12,028 nucleotides of DNA from JANWYU01 sp964655485 (GTDB taxonomy: Bacteria; Bdellovibrionota; Bdellovibrionia; Bdellovibrionales; Bdellovibrionaceae): positions 1 to 12,028 of the forward strand of contig CAZZMS010000179.1 in assembly GCA_964655485.1 (NCBI GenBank), read 5' to 3'. A program made the translations under genes and the position numbers. Numbering within the stretch: position 1 is the first letter of the stretch; each line of letters opens with the position of its first letter. This document shows positions 1-6,158 of this stretch, in pieces. The notes beneath the pieces were generated by a model. That model made no database searches. It had not been told where the DNA came from and was given only the letters and a program-made list of their open reading frames with translations.

Positions 1-947
1 TCATTGGAGGCTCCGTGCTCCTTGGCTGCTAAGACTGCTGCCATAATATTTTCAATATTATGGCGCCCTTTCAGTTTCATACCAGCCAATTGAAATACCT
101 CTTTTTCGGGGCCAATACGAACCACAATTTCTTTTTTCAAGTTGATGCAACCACCAATATTCATAATTTGCGGCTCCAGGAACTCGCGACGGGAGTAATA
201 GTCAATCTTTCCCCGCTGCACCACAGGATCACGCGCCAGCTCTACCACGGCGTTATCATCCGCATTAAGAATCGAGGTCGTCGCTAAATTCACATTCTTA
301 AATACATTACGCTTGGCGTTCACATAATCTTCCATACTCCGGTAACGATCGAGGTGGTTCTCGGCGAGATTGGTGAACACGATGGTCTGAGGGGTAAAAT
401 GCTCACAAGTTTCCAGTAAGAAACTTGTCGCTTCAATAATCACCAGATCGGCGGGCTCCTTTTGTAGTAAGTACTCGGTCACCGGGACTCCGAATGATCC
501 CCCCGCCCAAGCCTTTTTCCCACTGGCCTTCATCATCGCCTCAAGGAGCTTAACCACCGTGGTTTTGCCGTTGGTACCAGTCACAGCACAAATGGGTTCT
601 TTAATAAACCAAGAGGCAAACTCCAATTCGCCCACAACCTTGATTCCTTGCGCCTTACAATACTCAAAGATTTTGAGGTAAGTAGAAACCCCTGGCGAGA
701 GAATGATCAACTCTTGTTTTAAAAATGTCTTTGGAGAATGTCCGCCTAATTCAAGAGTTACCGGAAGATCACCCAAAAGCTCAAGAATATCGGCTAATTC
801 GGCGCGTGATTTGTGATCCGTGATAGTGACTTCGGCTTGCTGAGAAACTAAGTAACGAGCCAAAGCTAGCCCGGTTTTTCCTAAACCAACGATCAAAACT
901 TTTTTACCTTTAAGCTCCTCAGGGCTTTGCATAGGGGTCTGCAGCAT
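1..947 (-). CDS. murD: UDP-N-acetylmuramoyl-L-alanine--D-glutamate ligase, partial (C-terminus beyond window)
   Basis: MurD is the cytoplasmic ATP-dependent ligase that adds D-glutamate to UDP-MurNAc-L-Ala. I translated the frame by hand; 315 residues are visible and it runs off the left edge, so about 130-140 residues of the C-terminal ligase domain are missing. Seen: an N-terminal nucleotide-fold start (VLIVGLGKTGLALARYL, residues 17-33), an SPGV motif before the central domain, the ATP P-loop VTGTNGKTT at about 122-130, and an NHLDRY block followed by NAKRNVF, whose lysine is at the position of the carbamylated lysine of Mur ligases. The ATG at 945-947 is chosen because a perfect AAGGAG lies 7 bases upstream. 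mraY ends 64 bp upstream on the same strand, and MurD follows MraY in many dcw clusters. The identity is secure. Confidence 0.96.
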   Translation of the reverse strand, partial: MLQTPMQSPEELKGKKVLIVGLGKTGLALARYLVSQQAEVTITDHKSRAELADILELLGDLPVTLELGGHSPKTFLKQELIILSPGVSTYLKIFEYCKAQGIKVVGELEFASWFIKEPICAVTGTNGKTTVVKLLEAMMKASGKKAWAGGSFGVPVTEYLLQKEPADLVIIEATSFLLETCEHFTPQTIVFTNLAENHLDRYRSMEDYVNAKRNVFKNVNLATTSILNADDNAVVELARDPVVQRGKIDYYSRREFLEPQIMNIGGCINLKKEIVVRIGPEKEVFQLAGMKLKGRHNIENIMAAVLAAKEHGASN

Positions 948-954
948 TCTCGCT

Positions 955-960
955 CTCCTT
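955..960 (-). promoter_or_regulatory. Strong ribosome binding site of murD
   Basis: The minus strand reads AAGGAG here, 7 bases before the ATG at 945-947. It decides the murD start over the in-frame ATG five codons later (residue 6). It is the best Shine-Dalgarno match among the genes of this window. Confidence 0.8.
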
Positions 961-1011
961 TTTTATATCGGATCATACTTGTGGATCCAGGCGCTAGAAC
1001 ATCGGCTAGCC

Positions 1012-2088
1012 TTAGCGTAACTTCAGAGTAGCCAAGCTCATCACAGCAAATAAAATACTCACAATACAAAACCCAACAATAATTTTTGTTTCCGTCATCC
1101 CTTTGAGCTCGTAGTGGTGGTGCAAAGGGGCCATCCGCAACACCCGCTTCCCGGTGAGCTTGAATGAGGCTACTTGCGCCATCACAGAAATGGCCTCGGC
1201 CACAAATACCCCCCCAAGCACCAAAAGTAACAATTCATTTTTCGTAAACACAGCCATGCTACCCACAGCTCCACCAAGACTTAAGCTTCCTACGTCTCCC
1301 ATAAAAACTGATGCAGGATACGAGTTAAACCACAAAAAGCCCAAACCAGCTGCTACCAAGGCCCCCATGAGGACACTGAGCTCTCCGCTACCGGCAACGT
1401 AGGGAATTTGCAAATAATGAGCGATCCCCGAGTGTCCGGCTACATAAGCAAATAAACCTAAAGTACTCAGTACAATCATCACTGGCACAATGGCCAATCC
1501 ATCGAGACCATCAGTTAAGTTTACAGCATTCGCTGCCCCCACAATGACCAGCATACCAAAAGGCACATACCACCAACCCAGATCCCATACGATGTTCTTA
1601 AAAAAAGGAAGATAAACTTGAGTGGAGAGCTGACCTTGATAGACCAAAAAGCCCAACACCAATCCAGAAATTAAAAACTCCCCCAGTAAGCGAATCTTAC
1701 CCGATAAGCCCTTAGAGTTTTTTTTAGACACCTTCAACCAATCATCCATGTATCCAATAGCTCCAAAACCCAACATAATGAGCAAAACCGCCCATACCAA
1801 GGAGTTGCGTAAATCCATCCACAAAAACACGGCGGGTAACAAAGCGGCTAAAATAAGCCCTCCCCCCATGGTCGGAGTTCCTGCCTTTTTTTTATGGCTT
1901 TGTGGTCCGTCATCACGAATACTTTGACCCAACTGACGATTACGCAAGTGCTGAATGAAGCGCGGTCCCAAGTAAAGACTTAGGAAAAACACAGAAAAAA
2001 ATGCTACGAACGTGCGAAAAGTAATGTATCGAAAAACGTTCAGCGCACTCCATTGATCCGACCACTGATAAAGATATTGATAAATCAT
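1012..2088 (-). CDS. mraY: Phospho-N-acetylmuramoyl-pentapeptide-transferase
   Basis: MraY is the integral inner-membrane enzyme that transfers phospho-MurNAc-pentapeptide from UDP to undecaprenyl phosphate, making lipid I. The 358 residues match the usual length of about 360. Family signatures are all present: SHKKKAGTPTMGG at 64-76, the aspartate pair in IGYMDDWLK (D115, D116), NAVNLTDGLDGLA at 187-199 (D193, D196), FMGDVGSLSLGG at 262-273 (D265), and the histidine motif APLHHHYELKG at 320-330. About ten hydrophobic segments are spread along the protein. The ATG is at 2086-2088, 16 bases after the murF stop; the ribosome site is weak (GGA well upstream), so translation may be coupled to murF. 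It lies between murF and murD in the usual dcw order. Confidence 0.98.
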   Translation of the reverse strand: MIYQYLYQWSDQWSALNVFRYITFRTFVAFFSVFFLSLYLGPRFIQHLRNRQLGQSIRDDGPQSHKKKAGTPTMGGGLILAALLPAVFLWMDLRNSLVWAVLLIMLGFGAIGYMDDWLKVSKKNSKGLSGKIRLLGEFLISGLVLGFLVYQGQLSTQVYLPFFKNIVWDLGWWYVPFGMLVIVGAANAVNLTDGLDGLAIVPVMIVLSTLGLFAYVAGHSGIAHYLQIPYVAGSGELSVLMGALVAAGLGFLWFNSYPASVFMGDVGSLSLGGAVGSMAVFTKNELLLLVLGGVFVAEAISVMAQVASFKLTGKRVLRMAPLHHHYELKGMTETKIIVGFCIVSILFAVMSLATLKLR

Positions 2089-2104
2089 AGGTGTTCAAAT
2101 CCTG

Positions 2105-3607
2105 TTACTGTGGATAGCTCACAAAATCCTTAGCCCCCAAAGCCTCTACCCATTGCTCCATACGCATCGAGCGTGAGGCTTTCACAAAAACAAAATCATT
2201 TTGGTTTAACATATCTTTGAGCTTTTTGGCAAGAGAAAAATCGTAAGTGCTTGAAATCATTAATTTTTTATCGTCACCTCCGCCGGCTTGGTAACCCTGA
2301 GTGAACTCCGGCGCGAAAGACCCGACAAACACAACCGCCTTCAATTTGGGTAAGGCAGCCACGGCTTGTCCTAAGCGCCGATGTTCCATGGCCGCTTGAT
2401 CCCCCAACTCCTTCATGTCACCCAAGAGAGCGACAAACTCACCACTCACAGGAAGATACGGTAACAACTGTAATAAAGCATGCATACTCTCAGGATTCGC
2501 ATTGTAACCATCGAACAAAATGGAAAATCCCGTATCAGCAATCAAAAGCTGCCCTCGCCCCCAAGGAGTTCGTAAGCCCGCTAAGGCTTGCCAAGCTAAT
2601 GTGGGGTCAAGGGGCTCTGGACTGACCGCCATGACCAGAGCCAGGGCCGCAGCTATGTTAGTCACTTGATGGGGGCCTAAAAGCGGAATGATCAGCTCTT
2701 GAGCAAGGCCCAGAATTTGGCCTTGAACCTTTAAGCCTTTAGCGTCTTGCTCCGCCGATAAATCAATGGACACGGGGTGAAGAGTCTCACTTTGTCGTGC
2801 TGACGGATTTTCTTCCATGCCAGAATAGCGCACCTGAAAAAAAATTTTTCGCGCTCGCTGATCGCGCTCAGCCATCTTGCGCGTCCAGGGGTTACTCAAG
2901 TTGTAGCAACCTACCGCATCCCAGCTATTTTGATAAATTTCATATTTAGCCGAAGCTATTCCCTCGCGAGATCCAAGATTTTCTATATGGGCCGTTCCCA
3001 CCATAGTACACACGACAGCACTGGGATGAGCTATCGCACATAGCTGAGCTATTTCATGGCGATGATTCATACCCATTTCGCAAACTAACACATCAGTATC
3101 ATGCGGAGCGGATAAGATATTGAAGGCCAAGCCCCAATGGTTGTTAAAGCTTCCCTTGTTACTGTGAACGCAAAGAGTGGGAAAAAGTTTTTGCAAAAGC
3201 TGCACTGTAAACTCTTTGCAAGTCGTTTTTCCATTGCTTCCGGTGATTCCCACAATCGGTTTTTGGCGCAGACGAAAGTCACGCGCTCTTCGTTCAGCCA
3301 GAGCCCACAAAGCTTGAAGGGTATCCTGAACTTCGATGAATTCGACACGGGAACATTGGGGGCTTCGAATAGGGTTGAACTCTTTGGCTGGTTTGTGCGT
3401 AATCACAATCTCAGCACCTGCTTTGATCGCTTGCTCTATAAAATCATGACCATCAAAACGGCCACCGGCAAGAGCAATGAATACATCACCAACTTCAACT
3501 TTACGGCTATCATGTTGTAAGCGAAAAATCTTGTTTTGCTCACTCCACTCCCGACGCCCCAACCAATGCCAATGCAAGCTGGATAGATCTTGCCATGTTA
3601 CCCACAT
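2105..3607 (-). CDS. murF: UDP-N-acetylmuramoyl-tripeptide--D-alanyl-D-alanine ligase
   Basis: MurF is the cytoplasmic ligase that adds D-Ala-D-Ala to UDP-MurNAc-tripeptide. Motifs, numbered from the longest frame (start 3715): substrate-binding HDSRKVEVGDVFIAL (68-82) and FDGHDF (87-92), P-loop GITGSNGKTT (156-165), NKGSFNNHWG (186-195), CEMGMNHRHEI (212-222), FDGYNANPESM (401-411), LGDMKELG (431-438) and KASRSMRMEQ (512-521). The longest frame gives 536 residues, well above the roughly 450 of E. coli MurF, and its first 36 residues are a hydrophilic tail with no counterpart in the family. I therefore start at the ATG at 3605-3607 (500 residues), which has a G-rich stretch just upstream. The ATG at 3713-3715, which does have AGGA 4 bases upstream, remains possible. 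The usual Asp pair after the central domain is replaced here (NLSNPW). Confidence 0.95.
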   Translation of the reverse strand: MWVTWQDLSSLHWHWLGRREWSEQNKIFRLQHDSRKVEVGDVFIALAGGRFDGHDFIEQAIKAGAEIVITHKPAKEFNPIRSPQCSRVEFIEVQDTLQALWALAERRARDFRLRQKPIVGITGSNGKTTCKEFTVQLLQKLFPTLCVHSNKGSFNNHWGLAFNILSAPHDTDVLVCEMGMNHRHEIAQLCAIAHPSAVVCTMVGTAHIENLGSREGIASAKYEIYQNSWDAVGCYNLSNPWTRKMAERDQRARKIFFQVRYSGMEENPSARQSETLHPVSIDLSAEQDAKGLKVQGQILGLAQELIIPLLGPHQVTNIAAALALVMAVSPEPLDPTLAWQALAGLRTPWGRGQLLIADTGFSILFDGYNANPESMHALLQLLPYLPVSGEFVALLGDMKELGDQAAMEHRRLGQAVAALPKLKAVVFVGSFAPEFTQGYQAGGGDDKKLMISSTYDFSLAKKLKDMLNQNDFVFVKASRSMRMEQWVEALGAKDFVSYPQ

Positions 3608-3713
3608 AGAGCCCCCCGCCCTCTGACTTTGAGCCGGCAACACTTGAGCCGCCTGACTCTCTGGGTTGAAATCCCTCATCGCTTTTTTGTCACGGTTTGG
3701 ATAGTCTAAATTC
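3608..3713. promoter_or_regulatory. Presumed divergent murF/murE control region
   Basis: If murF starts at 3607, these 106 bp separate the murF and murE starts and must hold both promoters and both ribosome sites. I found no convincing -35/-10 pair in either direction. A TTGAAA at 3666-3671 on the plus strand lacks a -10 at normal spacing. The call rests on gene layout alone. In the longest reading of murF this stretch would instead encode its N-terminal tail. Confidence 0.3.
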
Positions 3714-5231
3714 ATGTTTTCCTGGGATCAACTCTTAGCGCACCTACCGGAATCGAAAGTCATTCTACCTCATCCATCCATTAAACCTGTAGGCCTTTGC
3801 CAAGGGATTGCTACCCATCGCGATCATATGCGTGAAGGCTACCTGTTTGTCGCCATCCGCGGACAAAACTATGACGGTCACAAGGATCTGCCAGGGATTT
3901 TAAATAAAAAACCTTGGGCTTTGATCGTTCAGGACCCAAGCCAACTACCTTCCAAGCTTGAGGTGTGTTGCTTAGTTTATCCGTATCCGCGAAAGGCTGC
4001 ATCCTGGGCCTATCAACTCCAAGCCCAGGAACCCAGTCGTCAGTTATTTTGTCTAGGGGTGACAGGAACAAACGGTAAAACCTCGGTAACCACCATGGCA
4101 GACTACCTCCTCACGCGCGCGGGACACAAAGTCGCACGCATAGGAACGATTGGCGTTTTTTCTGAAGGGCACAAGTTACCAACAACTCACACAACACCTG
4201 ATGCGAGTTTTCTCGCTCCCTTTTTAGCTGAACAAGTGAATAAAGGAGTTACCCATTTAGCCATGGAGGTCAGCTCTCATGCTTTAGATCAATACCGAGT
4301 AGCAGGGATGCACTGGAATGTGGCCTGCTTTACTCACTTGACCCGGGATCATCTGGATTATCATGGCACCATGGAAAATTACTTCCAAGCGAAAGCCAAA
4401 TTATTTCAAGAGGGTCTTAGGCAATCGCAAAAACCACGCAAAAAAGCCGTGATCAATGCGGATGACAAGTGGGCCCAGCGCCTCCTCATCCCTGAGGGTG
4501 TTCAGCTGATTCGTTACGGCCAAAGGCAGGATGCTGATTTTCGTTACCAAGTCATCTCCAGTACGAGCAAAGGACTCACCATACGCCTCACACAGGGAGC
4601 AGCAGACGCCTCTTTTCTTTTAAATGCGGCAGGCGAGTTTCAGGCCGCCAATTGGGTGTGTGCCCTAGCCGCGCTGAGCGATGAAATCCCTTGGTCCGAG
4701 GCCTTATCCTGGGCCGAGCAATTTCCCGGCGTTCCGGGGCGGATGCAAAGGATACCTGATTGGCCGGTGGGTGATGTGTTTATCGATTATGCCCACACGC
4801 CTGACGCTCTGGAAAAAGCTCTTGTGACTCTAAAAAAACTGTTACCTGAGCGTCACAGTCGATTATTCGTAGTATTTGGCTGTGGGGGTAACCGCGATCA
4901 AGGAAAACGCTCGGTGATGGGACAGGTGGCATCGAAATGGGCCGATGGCATATTTTTAACTAACGATAACCCCCGCTTTGAAGAGCCCGAAGTCATCATT
5001 CAACAAATCGTCTCCGGTATAGAGGATCGTAAAAAATTGCTGTTACTAGAGCCCGACCGCCGTAAAGCCATTGTGAGTGCTCTTCAAGCCATGAGGTCGT
5101 CTGATATTTTACTTATTGCAGGAAAAGGTCACGAGGATTATCAGGAAATTCAAGGGGTAAAATATCCTTTTTCTGACGAGGCCGTGGTGCGAAGTCAAAT
5201 TCCCATGAGTCCCCATCGAAACCACTCTTAA
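3714..5231 (+). CDS. murE: UDP-N-acetylmuramoyl-L-alanyl-D-glutamate--2,6-diaminopimelate ligase
   Basis: MurE is the cytoplasmic ligase that adds the third stem-peptide residue. The 505 residues are of usual length. Seen in order: N-terminal UDP-binding domain with GYLFVAIRGQNYDGH (42-56), P-loop GVTGTNGKTS (115-124), TTHTTPD (157-163), MEVSSHALDQYR (184-195), TRDHLDYHG (210-218), FQAKAKLF (224-231, K227 the likely carbamylated lysine), FIDYAHTPDALE (356-367), GCGGNRDQGKR (389-399), DNPR (418-421) and AGKGHEDYQ (469-477). DNPR is the specificity motif of mDAP-adding enzymes, so this cell should have mDAP peptidoglycan. The ATG at 3714 gives a normal N-terminus, though the ribosome site is poor. 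The gene points away from murF-mraY-murD, which is unusual, and its last 119 bp overlap the opposite-strand gene that follows. Confidence 0.97.
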   Translation: MFSWDQLLAHLPESKVILPHPSIKPVGLCQGIATHRDHMREGYLFVAIRGQNYDGHKDLPGILNKKPWALIVQDPSQLPSKLEVCCLVYPYPRKAASWAYQLQAQEPSRQLFCLGVTGTNGKTSVTTMADYLLTRAGHKVARIGTIGVFSEGHKLPTTHTTPDASFLAPFLAEQVNKGVTHLAMEVSSHALDQYRVAGMHWNVACFTHLTRDHLDYHGTMENYFQAKAKLFQEGLRQSQKPRKKAVINADDKWAQRLLIPEGVQLIRYGQRQDADFRYQVISSTSKGLTIRLTQGAADASFLLNAAGEFQAANWVCALAALSDEIPWSEALSWAEQFPGVPGRMQRIPDWPVGDVFIDYAHTPDALEKALVTLKKLLPERHSRLFVVFGCGGNRDQGKRSVMGQVASKWADGIFLTNDNPRFEEPEVIIQQIVSGIEDRKKLLLLEPDRRKAIVSALQAMRSSDILLIAGKGHEDYQEIQGVKYPFSDEAVVRSQIPMSPHRNHS

Positions 5232-5790
5232 AAGGTGAACGCAAACTAAGCTCGCCCGCCAGGCGGGTCAAAGCGTGACGATTCATGAGCTTTGCCTCCT
5301 TGCGAGTGTTTTTGCGCACGTAGGCTTCAAGGTCAATGAGCCAGAGTCGATCTTGTTTATCCAGTAACACTTGAAAATCTAAAGCGGCCACACGTCGCCG
5401 GGAAAGCTCTTCTAACATGGCTTGGGCTTGCGAAAAAATCCTGTGCTTATTTTGAGCAATGACTTCCCGCCCCTCATCACTATTGAAACTACTGGGTATA
5501 GTTGCCATGCGATCAAGCCTTTGTATCAACAAAGCCATGCGCCCATCGGGAAGCTCAAGGAGTCCGTAAAAACGGGGAACAAAAGGCAAATCGCTCAATT
5601 CTTGATACATTTTCGCTTCATGAACGTAATCTCTAGCCAAGCGTCGATCCCAAGCTTGGACTTTCACCCAAACCTGGTGACCACCAAAACGCCCCGAATA
5701 AAGCTCCGACCAACCAGACCCTTCCTGGGAGGACACAGAGCTCAAATTTTGCAGATCTTGCGTTGCGACAAGCTCCACACTTGAGCGCAA
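5113..5790 (-). CDS. Degenerate protein-kinase-fold protein, 5' end apparently frameshifted
   Basis: I do not recognise a named family, but the pattern resembles a small kinase fold. The 225-residue frame has a glycine-containing N-lobe start (GSGW, GRFGG at 24-37), VWVKVQ with K43 as the possible ATP lysine, E58 in a helix (HEAKMY), a hinge-like hydrophobic strand (MALLIQRLD, 85-93), then ALDFQVLLD (136-144) and LWLIDLEAY (149-157), where D153 would be the metal-binding DFG-type Asp. The usual HxD and catalytic Asn are not evident, so it may be a pseudokinase or a distant sugar or small-molecule kinase type. The only start is TTG at 5790 with no ribosome site; no ATG or GTG lies upstream before the in-frame stop at 5908-5910. 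A signal peptide sits just upstream in another frame. The last 38 codons lie antisense to the end of murE. Confidence 0.65.
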   Translation of the reverse strand: MRSSVELVATQDLQNLSSVSSQEGSGWSELYSGRFGGHQVWVKVQAWDRRLARDYVHEAKMYQELSDLPFVPRFYGLLELPDGRMALLIQRLDRMATIPSSFNSDEGREVIAQNKHRIFSQAQAMLEELSRRRVAALDFQVLLDKQDRLWLIDLEAYVRKNTRKEAKLMNRHALTRLAGELSLRSPFKSGFDGDSWEFDFAPRPRQKKDILPLEFPDNPRDLFLQ

Positions 5791-5906
5791 AAATAAGAAC
5801 GAGCTTCTGCGATCGCTGAAGAAAACAAAGCCGAAAACAAAAACATGCCAATAAAAAATTTCTTGCGAAACATACGCAAGATTTTTACAAACTCGCGTTT
5901 TACCAT
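5790..5906 (-). pseudogene. Signal-peptide start of the kinase-like gene, in a shifted frame
   Basis: From the ATG at 5904-5906 this frame encodes a basic stretch (MVKREFVKILRMFRKK), a hydrophobic core (FFIGMFLFSALFSS) and a cleavage-like AIA-EA, which is a convincing Sec signal peptide. The frame then goes on for only 16 codons past this point and stops at 5742. Re-reading one T in the run at 5789-5793 (minus strand TTTTT) joins residue 39 directly to the kinase-like frame, giving a 264-residue exported protein. The other shift direction leads to a frame with no resemblance to the kinase pattern. An alternative start is the ATG at 5871-5873; an upstream ATG at 6012-6014 is also in frame but adds an odd 36-residue leader. 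Confidence 0.55.
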
Positions 5907-6158
5907 CTTACTCACACCGGCTCGCTCGAGCCATGAACAAAAAATCATCATGCAGCTTAGACCCATAAAACTTGTAAAGCGGCAACTGTAGGCACTCCCG
6001 GTTTGATATGCCATTTTAAATGACTTTAGCTACTCTCCATGAACAGCCAAAGGTTTTTGAAAATTTGCCAAACCAAACGCCTAAAAAGTCCTGCCTTAGG
6101 CAGTCCGTTGTATAAAATTTAAACACCCAAACTCCTTACCAAGCCCCCATGAGAATGC
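5907..6158. other. Divergent intergenic region
   Basis: These 252 bp separate the probable start of the leftward kinase-like gene from the rightward 925-residue gene. They should contain promoters for both. Apart from the dyad and TATAAA box listed separately I see no RNA gene, riboswitch-like fold or repeat. The minus-strand frame that opens at 6014 crosses the left part, but its first 36 codons look non-coding. Confidence 0.5.
6091..6116 (+). promoter_or_regulatory. Possible promoter with overlapping inverted repeat, upstream of the 925-residue gene
   Basis: A perfect inverted repeat CTGCC-TTA-GGCAG lies at 6091-6103, and TATAAA, a good -10 match, lies at 6111-6116, 43 bases before the GTG start at 6159. 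The repeat occupies the position of the -35 element, for which there is no good match, so it could be an operator or activator site. It is not followed by a T-run, so it does not look like a terminator. Single short dyads occur by chance, so this is tentative. Confidence 0.3.

Noticed and set aside
3137..3520. 127-codon open frame on the plus strand inside murF
   Set aside because: It lies wholly antisense to the conserved murF N-terminal and P-loop region, and its translation has no recognisable domain.
5255..5267. GC-rich hairpin CCCGCC-A-GGCGGG shortly after the murE stop, as a terminator
   Set aside because: No T-run follows, the loop is too short unless the stem is shortened, and the bases encode part of the kinase-like protein.
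5789..5793. Programmed -1 frameshift at the five-T run
   Set aside because: The heptamer pattern X XXY YYZ is not met in the signal-peptide frame and no downstream stimulatory structure was seen; error or mutation is simpler.
5633..5851. Third minus-strand frame across the frameshift region
   Set aside because: Cys- and Trp-rich translation with no domain; it competes with both the signal peptide and the kinase-like frame, each of which is more protein-like.
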